A stretch of DNA of 36,975 nt from an uncultured Flavobacteriaceae bacterium (GTDB taxonomy: Bacteria; Bacteroidota; Bacteroidia; Flavobacteriales; Flavobacteriaceae). The stretch's first letter is position 1; each line of letters opens with the position of its first letter. The notes beneath the pieces were generated by a model. The model had not been told where the DNA came from and did no database searches. It was given only the letters and a program-made list of their open reading frames with translations. The translations under genes and the position numbers were made by a program. Positions 1 through 8,001 of this stretch are shown piece by piece. Location: NCBI GenBank assembly GCA_947498845.1, contig CANMLX010000042.1, forward strand, positions 1 through 36,975. The letters are read 5' to 3'.

Positions 1-234
1 CTTGCTTATTTGATTGATTGCTTATAGTACGTTATTCCTAATGATTTTTGAGACTTATTCTAGTCTACAATCTTATTTAAAAAGAAATATAGATTATGAT
101 AATTGTAAAAAGAGAGCTTTGAAAAAAAAATCTAAATGAGTTTTAGTTTTCAAAAGTTTTAAGAAATCTAAAGCTAGATAAAATGAACCTTGGTTGTGTG
201 TTACTTATCCTATTTAATTCAGCTTTTAAACTGA

Positions 235-1491
235 TTATTCAGGTTTGTATGTACGTATATAATCTATTCTAGCTTCTGATCTTTTTGGATCAGTAACTGA
301 TGGGTCGGTCACAAAATTTTCTACTTGTCCAGCTGTTTCTCTCCATGGTTGTGCTGCGGCAGAAATAATTAAATACATATCTTTATTAAGACCAGTTCCA
401 CTTGTATAATTTAGGGGATCAATTTCATCTGTAGGAGTTTCTCTTACTAACCCTCCGTCTACATAGTATTTTAATGTCCAAGGGTCTAACCACAGTACAC
501 CATATCTATGATAATCATCAGCCCATAATGTCCCCTTTTCATCGGCATACCAGGTTTCTGGTCCATTTGGTTGATAATCTTGAAAAGGTTGTCTTATAAA
601 AGTATGATGACTCAAATGCAATCGTTTAGAAAAATAATTGTTTGATTTGTTTCCATATGCTTCCAGGTTATCTATTTCCTGAGTAGAATCTTCACTTAGC
701 AACCAAACAGCCGTTGCTAAAGATGATTCACTTATTTTAACTCTAGCTTCCATATATAAAGGATATCCTATACTTTTTTTAGAACTAATGCATCCAGTAT
801 GTACATTATTCCCGTTAATAGTGGCTTTGTAAACTAGTTCTCCATCTTTAATAGATGAATTTTCCGAAGTGTATATTGTTGAAGTAGTTGCTGTTCCAGA
901 TTTTTTTGGGCCTGTCCAGTCATTAAAAAATTTGTCTTGCCAATTATTGTTAAACTCGTCCGAAGTTTTGCCCTGGCTATAGTCAAACTCATTAGAAAAC
1001 TTTGGTTGCAAAATCCAAGATTTACCTGTACCTGCACTTGGTAAAAAATGATTTGGATTTGAAACTGTTATAGGTTCAGCATCAGTTATTACTTGTTTTT
1101 CATCTCCATAAATAGTTTCTCCCTCTTCATTAGAAGCATAGGCTCTAAAATAATAAGTAGTGCCTCCTGTTAAATCATTAACAGTAATTGAAAAGTCATT
1201 GGTAGAAATAGAAGCAATGCTCTTATTGTTTGCTATAGTTGGTTTGGTAGTTTCAGCCCAAGAAACACCTCTTTCAAAAATGGCAAATTCATCGGTGCCA
1301 ATCGTAATATTACCTCCGACTATAACTTGAGAAAATACCAATGTTTTTTCGGGTGTTTTAGTGCTTATTATTGTTGGGGTAGAAGTTTGTGGATTTGAAT
1401 CAGGTTCAGTTTTTTTGTCGTTATCACTACTACTGCAAGATAAAAATGTTAAAAAAACAAAAATACTTAAGGTTAAAAGTTTAATTTTCAT
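235..1491 (-). CDS. GH16 beta-agarase/porphyranase-like lipoprotein
   Basis: Probable surface endo-hydrolase that cuts agar or porphyran. The 418-aa product starts with a lipoprotein signal (hydrophobic residues 5-17, lipobox LSC with Cys19). A Ser/Asp/Thr-rich linker follows, then a fibronectin-III-like domain (about 40-137, ending in the typical TTYYFRAYASNEEG pattern), then a GH16 domain (about 160-418). The catalytic motif EIDNLE places the nucleophile at Glu272, Asp274 and the acid/base at Glu277. The block around SHHTFIRQPFQDYQP and the C-terminal YIRTYKPE closely resemble what I remember of Zobellia beta-agarase AgaB, so agarase is favoured over laminarinase or carrageenase. Porphyranase cannot be excluded from motifs alone. 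It lies 117 bp behind the GH50 gene on the same strand, probably cotranscribed. Confidence 0.9.
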   Translation of the reverse strand: MKIKLLTLSIFVFLTFLSCSSSDNDKKTEPDSNPQTSTPTIISTKTPEKTLVFSQVIVGGNITIGTDEFAIFERGVSWAETTKPTIANNKSIASISTNDFSITVNDLTGGTTYYFRAYASNEEGETIYGDEKQVITDAEPITVSNPNHFLPSAGTGKSWILQPKFSNEFDYSQGKTSDEFNNNWQDKFFNDWTGPKKSGTATTSTIYTSENSSIKDGELVYKATINGNNVHTGCISSKKSIGYPLYMEARVKISESSLATAVWLLSEDSTQEIDNLEAYGNKSNNYFSKRLHLSHHTFIRQPFQDYQPNGPETWYADEKGTLWADDYHRYGVLWLDPWTLKYYVDGGLVRETPTDEIDPLNYTSGTGLNKDMYLIISAAAQPWRETAGQVENFVTDPSVTDPKRSEARIDYIRTYKPE

Positions 1492-1522
1492 AGGTTTTGT
1501 TTAACATTAGTGACTAAGTTAA

Positions 1523-1530
1523 CAAAAATA
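1523..1530 (-). promoter_or_regulatory. Possible -7 box upstream of GH16
   Basis: On the minus strand TATTTTTG matches the Bacteroidetes -7 consensus TAnnTTTG about 32 nt before the GH16 start codon. No TTG lies at the right distance upstream, so this is weak. The gene may instead be read through from GH50. Confidence 0.25.
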
Positions 1531-1608
1531 TTATGGCTATGCTAAGAGACTATAAAAAAGGTTGCTTCTTTAAGTAATGTAATCTATAAAATGCAATTTT
1601 ATAAAAAA

Positions 1609-3711
1609 TTACTGTTTGAAATTCGTTCTATATTCATACATTTTATAAGTGGTTTCCCTAATTTTATTTACCAGTTCCTCATAAGGATTATCGCAAATAT
1701 CAATTAAACCAACATTATAATTTTCACCATCAAATCTTCCTGTTAGAGGTTCGTCTAAGTATTGAAACCAATGTGCTCCCACAATAAAGGGGTTTCTCAA
1801 GGCGCCTTGTATATAATCTTTATACATATTGCCTCTCTCATTTTGATCTTTGGCTTCTTTTACACCTGTATGAAAACTGCCTCTATCCAGAGCGCCAAAA
1901 TGGAATTCTCCAATCATAATAGGTTTATCAATACCTTTTGGTAATCCTATATGTTCAACACTATATTCATATTTATTAAAGCTCATAATATCCATGTATT
2001 TACTGGCTGCTGTTAATACTACATCGTTATTTGCCCAGGCAAAACGACACCCTAAATAATTTTGGTTTGGAGCAATTAAGTTCAATTCTTCTTTTAAAAT
2101 TCTAAAATAGGTTTCTGCAATTTTTTTGTAGAAAGCAATAATATCATCATAAGCTTTAGCTTTGTTTGGAGAAGAGGTTGATTTTAAAAGCGCTCCCCAA
2201 CTTTTATAATTACTATGCCATACTTTGTTTAAAGCTTCTATGCTGTTGTATTTTAATTTTAGATCTTTTATAAATTCTTTTTTTGCTGGTTGCGCTTTTG
2301 GACTTCTTAGTACGCCAATAGCTAGAGAACCTATTTCTCCCCAAGCTAATTCATTGTCGACAAAATAACCAATGCACCAAGGGTCACCAGCACCTCTTTT
2401 TTGATATAGCATAGATTGCTTAACTTGTTTTCTAAAATTAGGATGGAATACATCATGAAATTTACCCCAAAACCCTTTAGAACCTTCTATTTTTGGTGTA
2501 TTTCTAATCCAAATAGAACCTACATAGGGCGTTTTTTGTTGAGAAATGGTGTGTTTTTCGGATACAAAACCAATGGTGTTTAGTCCCCAACTTTTAAATC
2601 TTTTGTGCGCTAAATCACTAAACTTATTTAACCAATTGTTTCCATATGCTTTATACATATTAGATTTGTAAAAATTAAAGTGTGTATAAGTATTGGTTTT
2701 ACTGTAAAATCCATGAGAAGCTCTTCTTCCCTTACCGTAAAAATTACTGTACGCACCATCTTTAGAAGGCAATACTTCAAAATAATGTTCCCTATTTGTA
2801 ACTCCAGTAGGTGTGCTGTTAGGTGATACACAATTAACGCCAGCTGTCCAGAACAAGTAGCCTTCGGGGTCTACCATCCACCATTTTCCTTTATACTTTT
2901 CTGTTCTAAAAAAACCTGTAGCCTCTAATTTGGGGCCAGCTGTCCAGCCACCATATTTTCCTCTGTTTTTAGGACCGCTATTTTTATCTAGTATTTCAGT
3001 ATTAGCTTTATATTTTTCTTTTAAATCTGCTAGAGACTGTACTTTGTCTTTCCAATTTTTGTGCTTGTACTGCCCAAATCCATCTACAAAAGGTAAAAAG
3101 CCAGAAGTGTCTCTTACTTCTAATTTCTTTACAGCTCTTACATTATCGATTGAGAATTGGTTATTGAAACTTGCATATCTTGAGCAGATTCTAATTTCAT
3201 TTATAGCATCTACATCTGTTTTAATTTTTCCAGGGATACCTCGCATACCAACAATATCTAATTGTGGTGAAAATACCCAAGGGGTCCAAGCTAAATCTAC
3301 AGTTATTGTTTTACTTTCTCCTGGATACAAGTCTACATAGTCTGAACAATACCAACGAATTAATCCATCAGGGTCGTTCCCAACAAACATTTCTGCTTGC
3401 ATATATTTGTCTCCTATATTAGTAACATCAACCTTAACTTGATAATAGCCTTTTAAACCCCAAGACCCATTAGTAGGTTTCTTTATTTTAACTGATGGTT
3501 TTGAAGATTCATGCCCCGTATTAATTAATAATTTACCATCAACAAATTTAAAACTAGCATCTTTTATATCTGATATCGAAACCTTGGTACTATCTTCAAA
3601 ATTAAAAAGAATAAGGGGTTCATTTGTTTGTTTTGTGTTTTCTAATTCTTGAGCGGCATATTTCTTGCCAGAAAAAATTAGTAATATTAAAATGAGATAT
3701 AATTTATTCAT
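1609..3711 (-). CDS. GH50 beta-agarase, secreted
   Basis: Probable exo/endo beta-agarase of family GH50, releasing neoagaro-oligosaccharides from agarose. The 700-aa product has a Sec signal peptide (residues 1-20, ending YAAQ). An N-terminal beta-rich, CBM-like region (about 30-200) precedes a TIM-barrel catalytic domain (about 255-690) opened by GKWWMVDPEGYLFWTAGVNC. Expected catalytic glutamates are visible: acid/base Glu454 in YFVDNELAWGE and nucleophile Glu602 in IMIGEFHFGALDRG. Length is normal for the family. I chose ATG at 3711; a TTG one codon upstream is the alternative. It precedes the GH16 gene, so the two enzymes probably work together. Nearly the whole 300 bp upstream is a degenerate MITE, so the promoter is uncertain. 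Confidence 0.92.
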   Translation of the reverse strand: MNKLYLILILLIFSGKKYAAQELENTKQTNEPLILFNFEDSTKVSISDIKDASFKFVDGKLLINTGHESSKPSVKIKKPTNGSWGLKGYYQVKVDVTNIGDKYMQAEMFVGNDPDGLIRWYCSDYVDLYPGESKTITVDLAWTPWVFSPQLDIVGMRGIPGKIKTDVDAINEIRICSRYASFNNQFSIDNVRAVKKLEVRDTSGFLPFVDGFGQYKHKNWKDKVQSLADLKEKYKANTEILDKNSGPKNRGKYGGWTAGPKLEATGFFRTEKYKGKWWMVDPEGYLFWTAGVNCVSPNSTPTGVTNREHYFEVLPSKDGAYSNFYGKGRRASHGFYSKTNTYTHFNFYKSNMYKAYGNNWLNKFSDLAHKRFKSWGLNTIGFVSEKHTISQQKTPYVGSIWIRNTPKIEGSKGFWGKFHDVFHPNFRKQVKQSMLYQKRGAGDPWCIGYFVDNELAWGEIGSLAIGVLRSPKAQPAKKEFIKDLKLKYNSIEALNKVWHSNYKSWGALLKSTSSPNKAKAYDDIIAFYKKIAETYFRILKEELNLIAPNQNYLGCRFAWANNDVVLTAASKYMDIMSFNKYEYSVEHIGLPKGIDKPIMIGEFHFGALDRGSFHTGVKEAKDQNERGNMYKDYIQGALRNPFIVGAHWFQYLDEPLTGRFDGENYNVGLIDICDNPYEELVNKIRETTYKMYEYRTNFKQ

Positions 3712-3725
3712 CAATGTTAGTTTTA

Positions 3726-4029
3726 AGCCAATTCTAACATTAAATTACTGAATTAAAAGGTGTCTTTTTGTGCAATACTTCAAAGTAAAAAAGACTCGTG
3801 GCTATGGTTACTTGCCAACAAATGATTACTTTTTCTTTTTCGAATAACACAAAACATCTATCATTTTCTTGTGTGTAACTTAACGTCGTTGTTATTTATG
3901 CTTAAAGGTACTATTTTCGATATTTCCAATATTGAGTTATAACTGGAAAAAAACTTAAATCATTGAATAATTGGTATAATTCCAAAATCCATCATTTTAC
4001 TTTACAGTATATTTATTTAAGAATTGGTA
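3726..4029. mobile_element. Degenerate MITE (TACCAAT family), 304 bp
   Basis: The right end reads GAATTGGTA followed by TTA (4030-4032). The left end is a mutated inverted copy, AGCCAATTCT, preceded by TTA (3723-3725). The first 35 nt of both ends align when read inward (CCAATTCT, then A-rich, then TACTG). An internal AATTGGTAT at 3969-3977 suggests a nested end. The stretch 3969-4030 is nearly repeated at 20131-20185. No coding capacity is seen. The element fills the 5' region of the GH50 gene. Confidence 0.65.
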
Positions 4030-4070
4030 TTAAAATTCTGATTCTCGATACAGTTTTTCTTCATTGGTCT

Positions 4071-4078
4071 CAAATTTA
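4071..4078 (-). promoter_or_regulatory. Possible -7 box distal to GH50
   Basis: Minus-strand TAAATTTG fits TAnnTTTG and lies just outside the MITE, on the side away from GH50. No good TTG -33 element is seen at the usual distance. If real, it would give a 5' leader of about 350 nt that includes the MITE. This is weak evidence. Confidence 0.2.
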
Positions 4079-4168
4079 GTCTAAACTATGTACTTTAGTG
4101 CATTTCGCTTTAGCTTCTAAAAACTTTAGACACGAATTTACACAGATTTTGATTACGTATTTCACCTA

Positions 4169-4224
4169 GCAGACTTTCAGTCTGCGAACAAAACCTAAGG
4201 ACTTACAGTCCATAGGTTTTGTTC
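4169..4224. repeat. Tandem palindromes (REP-like hairpins)
   Basis: Two adjacent hairpins. The first is GCAGACT-ttc-AGTCTGC (4169-4185, 7-bp perfect stem). The second pairs GAACAAAACCTA (4186-4197) plus GGACT with AGTCC plus TAGGTTTTGTTC (4213-4224), 17 pairs with one A/A mismatch and loop TAC. They sit about 100 bp past the argH stop and could terminate the arginine operon, or be REP-like dispersed palindromes. No clean U-tract follows on the minus strand, so the terminator role is unproven. The rest of 4030-4322 shows nothing recognisable. Confidence 0.6.
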
Positions 4225-4322
4225 ATTGCCAAAAAACCACTCGAAATTGACAGAATTTCATTCTAAATGCACAACGGGTTAATCTAAAGAATTCCTATAG
4301 GTCAACTCTAGGTAGTTCATTA

Positions 4323-5597
4323 TTATTTAGGAAATTTAGCACGGATTTTATCTAAATACAAATTATGAATACTTCCAATATGCGTATGTGTTTTAGAAGT
4401 GTCTGGTACATAAGTACCATCTTGAACTTGTCCACCAATTTTTTGATAGGCTTCTCTAAACGATTGTCCCTCGACAACTAAAGTATTGATATTATCTACA
4501 GTGAATAAATATTTGTATTTATCGTCATGTATATCAACATCTTTTACAATAATTTGCTGAATCGAAAAATTAAAAATGTCTAAGATGTCTTTTAACTCTT
4601 CAAAAGCAGCAATCATATTTTCTTTTAATAACTGAAAGTCTCTGTGGTAGCCACTTGGTAGATTATTGGTTATTAAAATCATTTCGGTTTGTAAGGCTTG
4701 TATTTTATTGCACTTACCTCGTATTAATTCAAATACATCAGGATTTTTTTTATGTGGCATAATGCTACTTCCTGTAGTAAGCTCATCTGGGAAGGATATA
4801 AATCCAAAATTCTGACTCATATACAAACATACATCCATTGCAAAACGTGCTAATGTATTCGCCAAACTTCCTAGTGAAGCGGCTATTGTACGCTCGTTTT
4901 TGCCGCGTCCCATTTGTGCAGCAACCACATTGTATTTTAGTGTTGAAAAACCTATTTCTTGAGTTGTTAATGCTCTATCTATGGGAAATGAGCTTCCATA
5001 ACCTGCGGCAGATCCTAATGGGTTTTGGTCTACGGTTTTTAAAGCTGCGTTTAAAAGGTATACATCATCAATCATTAATTCGGCATAGGCCGAAAACCAT
5101 AAGCCAAATGATGATGGCATAGCGACTTGTAAATGGGTATAGCCTGGTAATAAGTTGTTTTTATAAGTATCTGCTAGATCTAGGAGTGTATCAAAAAGTA
5201 TTTTTACTTTAGATTGCACTAATTGTAAGTTTTCCTTATAATAGAGATGACAAGCCACTAAAACCTGATCGTTTCTAGAGCGTGCTGTATGGATTTTTTT
5301 TCCAACCTCTCCTAAAGATTTTGTTAGTTCAAATTCTATTTTAGAATGTACATCTTCAAACTGTTCATCAATTGTAAATGTCCCTTCTTCAATTTGAGTT
5401 GCTAAAGCATCTAAACCGCCTAATAGTTGCTCTAATTCTTCACTAGAGAGAATACCTATACTTTGCAGCATTTTGGCATGTGCTTTGGATGCTATTACAT
5501 CGTACTTAGCTATATGGATGTCAATTTCTCGGTCGTTACCAACCGTGAATTGTTCTATTTTTTTATCTATTGATATGCCTTTATCCCACAACTTCAT
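4323..5597 (-). CDS. argH: Argininosuccinate lyase
   Basis: Catalyses the last step of arginine synthesis: argininosuccinate to arginine plus fumarate, in the cytosol. The 424-aa product carries the lyase-superfamily signature GSSIMPHKKNP at 276-286, whose serine loop is catalytic. It also has TARSRNDQ (104-111) and PGYTHLQ (151-157, with the conserved histidine). Somewhat shorter than E. coli ArgH (457 aa), mostly at the C-terminus. It is the last gene of the operon, 426 bp after argE. That spacer is filled with tandem repeats, so distal transcription may be partly uncoupled. Confidence 0.95.
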   Translation of the reverse strand: MKLWDKGISIDKKIEQFTVGNDREIDIHIAKYDVIASKAHAKMLQSIGILSSEELEQLLGGLDALATQIEEGTFTIDEQFEDVHSKIEFELTKSLGEVGKKIHTARSRNDQVLVACHLYYKENLQLVQSKVKILFDTLLDLADTYKNNLLPGYTHLQVAMPSSFGLWFSAYAELMIDDVYLLNAALKTVDQNPLGSAAGYGSSFPIDRALTTQEIGFSTLKYNVVAAQMGRGKNERTIAASLGSLANTLARFAMDVCLYMSQNFGFISFPDELTTGSSIMPHKKNPDVFELIRGKCNKIQALQTEMILITNNLPSGYHRDFQLLKENMIAAFEELKDILDIFNFSIQQIIVKDVDIHDDKYKYLFTVDNINTLVVEGQSFREAYQKIGGQVQDGTYVPDTSKTHTHIGSIHNLYLDKIRAKFPK

Positions 5598-5615
5598 ATT
5601 CTATGTGTTTATTTG

Positions 5616-5703
5616 TTGATGTGTTAATGTGTTAATGTGTCAATGGATTAATGTGTTAATGTGTTAATGTGTTAATGTGTTAATGTGTTAATGTGTTAAT
5701 GTT
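5616..5703. repeat. 8-bp microsatellite, 11 units of TTAATGTG
   Basis: Eleven contiguous 8-bp units with consensus TTAATGTG. Eight are identical; three are variants (5616 TTGATGTG, 5640 TCAATGGA, 5696 TTAATGTT). It lies between argE and argH inside the operon transcript. The unit length is not a multiple of three and no gene crosses it. The identical units suggest recent slippage. Confidence 0.95.
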
Positions 5704-5960
5704 TGATTTGTTTAAACAGTTACACAAATTAGCGAATCCACATTTTCTATACAATTCTTATTTTTCAAATTCTTTATTTGTTAATTTGTTGATGCGTTTA
5801 AACGATTCCACAAATGAACAAATCCACATTTTTTGTATAATCCTTTTTTAAATTTCTTTGTTTTGTTGATACGTTTATATGTTAAATTGTTTAAGTGTTG
5901 ATGCGTTTAAACAAATCCACAAATCCACATTTTTCATACAGTCCTTATTTTTAAAATTCG
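5704..5960. repeat. Degenerate tandem repeat of about 80-105 bp
   Basis: Three imperfect copies of a block, each with GTTTAAAC, then CACAAAT, then AATCCACATTTT, then a run of T-rich sequence. Copies start near 5704, 5790 and 5896. Together with the 8-bp array they make up almost all of the argE-argH spacer. No ORF or RNA fold is evident; the remaining 60 bp before argE shows nothing recognisable. Confidence 0.75.
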
Positions 5961-6023
5961 TTATTTAATTCTTTTATTTCTAAATTAAACGAATACCCAA
6001 TTCAACGATTCAACCTTTATTAT

Positions 6024-7091
6024 TTAAGTAATTACTCGCCTCAACAATTCAACATATATTTTAATGCCTTCTTCTATTTCGTTTATATAAATAAATTCGT
6101 CTGCCGAATGTGATCGCGTGCTATCTCCTGGACCTAATTTTAGGCTTGGGCATGATAATACTGCTTGATCTGATAATGTAGGCGAACCGTAGGTTGTTCT
6201 TCCCATGGAGACACCTGCTTTAACTAAATCGTGATCTGTAGGGATAGATGATGAGTTTAATCGCAAACTACGAGGTGTGATACTGGTTACTGGTGCTCCT
6301 TTTTGCAAAATTTCTGCAATTTCTGCATTACTATACGCGTCGTTTACACGAACATCTATCACTAAATCTACATGTGCTGGTACAACGTTATGTTGTTTTC
6401 CTGCATTAATTTGCGTTACAGTTAGTTTTACATCACCTAATGCTTCAGAACTTTTATCAAACGTTAAATCTTTAAACCACTGTAATGCTTTAATCGTATT
6501 ATATATTGAATTATTATCGTTTGGATGTGCTGCATGACTTGGTGTGCCTTCTACAACAGCATCAAAAACGACTAAGCCTTTTTCGGCTACTGCCAAGTTC
6601 ATTAACGTAGGTTCTCCTACTATAGCTACATCTATCTTTGGGATGATAGGAAGCATACTATTTAGTCCGTTTGGGCCACTACTTTCTTCTTCTGCTGAAG
6701 CTACCAAGACTAAATTATACTTTAAGCTTTCGTGATTATAATAATGGGTAAATGTAGCGATTAAAGATACAAGACAACCTCCTGCATCATTACTTCCTAA
6801 GCCATATAATTTACCATCTTCAACAGCAGGCTTAAGCGGATTTCTTGTGTACGCAGAGTTTGGTTTTACGGTGTCGTGATGAGAATTTAATAGTAATGTT
6901 GGTTTACTTTCATCAAAATACTTGTTTACTGCCCAAACATTATTTTTAGTACGTTTAAAAGCGATAGTGTTACTCTTAAACCAATCCTCAATATGAGATG
7001 CTGTTTTATCTTCTTCCGAAGAAAACGATTGGGTTTCAATGAGGGTTTTTAAAAGCTCAATGGCTTCACTGGTTAATTTCTCAAGTCCCAT
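6024..7091 (-). CDS. argE: N-acyl-ornithine/citrulline deacylase (M20 family)
   Basis: Zinc-dependent M20 amidohydrolase that removes the N-acyl group in arginine synthesis. In Bacteroidetes the substrate is expected to be the acylated citrulline made by ArgF'. The 355-aa product shows the metal and catalytic residues: SHHDTV (His71, Asp73), SNDAGG (Asp102) and AEEESSG (Glu134-135). The C-terminal metal histidine is in STRSHSADEF. DapE is an alternative by family, but position in the arg operon argues against it. Its ATG directly follows the argB stop (TAAATG), so translation is probably coupled. No argJ is present, so a linear acyl pathway is implied. Confidence 0.88.
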   Translation of the reverse strand: MGLEKLTSEAIELLKTLIETQSFSSEEDKTASHIEDWFKSNTIAFKRTKNNVWAVNKYFDESKPTLLLNSHHDTVKPNSAYTRNPLKPAVEDGKLYGLGSNDAGGCLVSLIATFTHYYNHESLKYNLVLVASAEEESSGPNGLNSMLPIIPKIDVAIVGEPTLMNLAVAEKGLVVFDAVVEGTPSHAAHPNDNNSIYNTIKALQWFKDLTFDKSSEALGDVKLTVTQINAGKQHNVVPAHVDLVIDVRVNDAYSNAEIAEILQKGAPVTSITPRSLRLNSSSIPTDHDLVKAGVSMGRTTYGSPTLSDQAVLSCPSLKLGPGDSTRSHSADEFIYINEIEEGIKIYVELLRRVIT

Positions 7092-7868
7092 TTACAAGGT
7101 GATTTTGGTGAAATTATTATTTTCTTTCGTTAACATTGATAGGTTTCCCATGTTAATATTCTTAACACCATTATTTAAGGCATCAAAACAATTTTCGAGC
7201 TTTGGTAACATGCCATCTGCAATAATACCTTTTTTTAATAAATCTTTATAGATATTAGAGTCGATATGTTTTACAACTGAGTTTTTATCGTTAATGTCCT
7301 CTAAAACGCCATTTAATTCAAAACAATAATAAATGGAGGTGTCGTATAATTTACTCATCCCCACAGCAACTTGCGATGTGATAGTATCTGCATTGGTATT
7401 AAGTAATTGCCCATTACCATCGTGGGTAATGGCACAAAAAACAGGCGTAAAATGGGCTTGAATTAATTTGTCAATAGCCTCATGAGCCACTTGTTTTACA
7501 TCACCTACAAATCCAAAATCTACTTCTTTCACAGGTCTTTTATCTGATGTGATACTATTTACATCTGCCCCTGTTAAGCCTATAGCGTTGGTGTTTAAGC
7601 CTTGTAATTTTGCAACCACATTTTTGTTAACCAACCCGCCATAAACCATGGTGATGACTTCCAGTGTATCGGCATCTGTAATACGTCTGCCGTTTATCAT
7701 TTTAGAGATGATACCTAGTTTTGAAGCTATATGTGTGGCACGTTTTCCGCCGCCATGGACTAGAATTTTTTTGCCTTCTAAATTAGAAAACAACTTAAGG
7801 AATGTATCTAAAGATGTTTCATCTTCTATAATATTTCCTCCAATTTTTACTATGGATAGTTTTTCCAT
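7092..7868 (-). CDS. argB: N-acylglutamate kinase
   Basis: Amino-acid kinase that phosphorylates N-acetyl- or N-succinylglutamate, the second committed step to arginine. The 258-aa product has VKIGGN (7-12), the phosphate-binding VHGGGKRATH (38-47), and ITDADTLEVI. The C-terminal region LPKLENCFDALNNG is typical of ArgB. Length matches bacterial ArgB. Start ATG at 7868. It directly abuts argE and is 133 bp from argF'. Whether the substrate is acetylated or succinylated is not readable from this gene. Confidence 0.92.
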   Translation of the reverse strand: MEKLSIVKIGGNIIEDETSLDTFLKLFSNLEGKKILVHGGGKRATHIASKLGIISKMINGRRITDADTLEVITMVYGGLVNKNVVAKLQGLNTNAIGLTGADVNSITSDKRPVKEVDFGFVGDVKQVAHEAIDKLIQAHFTPVFCAITHDGNGQLLNTNADTITSQVAVGMSKLYDTSIYYCFELNGVLEDINDKNSVVKHIDSNIYKDLLKKGIIADGMLPKLENCFDALNNGVKNINMGNLSMLTKENNNFTKITL

Positions 7869-7889
7869 TGGCCTCTCCCTCCGCCCTCT

Positions 7890-7991
7890 CCTAAGGAGAG
7901 GGAACTTGAATGGGGTTATGTTTTAATGTTCTACTTATCCGAATTTGTTTTCGGTTTTTTTCTTGATGTGATTCTGAAACAAGTTCAGAAT
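7890..7991. repeat. Two short palindromes in the argF'-argB spacer
   Basis: CCCTCTCC-taa-GGAGAGGG (about 7890-7908) is a perfect 8-bp stem. ATTCTGAA (7971-7978) pairs with TTCAGAAT (7984-7991) around a 5-nt loop. Both resemble dispersed intergenic palindromes rather than gene-specific signals. Neither has a T-run on the minus strand, so they do not look like terminators within the operon. Confidence 0.6.
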
Positions 7992-8001
7992 GACGAAAAT
8001 T

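Noticed and set aside
1..234. Possible gene or terminator at the left edge
   Set aside because: The AT-rich stretch shows no ORF, clear stem or repeat; nothing can be supported.
2930..3340. Open frame of 136 codons on the plus strand opposite the GH50 gene
   Set aside because: Shadow frame; residue pattern is cysteine- and leucine-rich without any domain, and the opposite strand encodes a clear GH50.
3712..3714. TTG start for the GH50 gene giving an extra Met
   Set aside because: The next codon is ATG and gives a normal signal peptide; the TTG adds nothing.
5616..5703. Possible CRISPR array
   Set aside because: Units are 8 bp, contiguous and without spacers; no cas gene nearby. It is a microsatellite.
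6024..7091. Calling the M20 enzyme DapE
   Set aside because: Motifs alone allow it, but it is coupled to argB in an operon that lacks any other deacylase for the arginine route.
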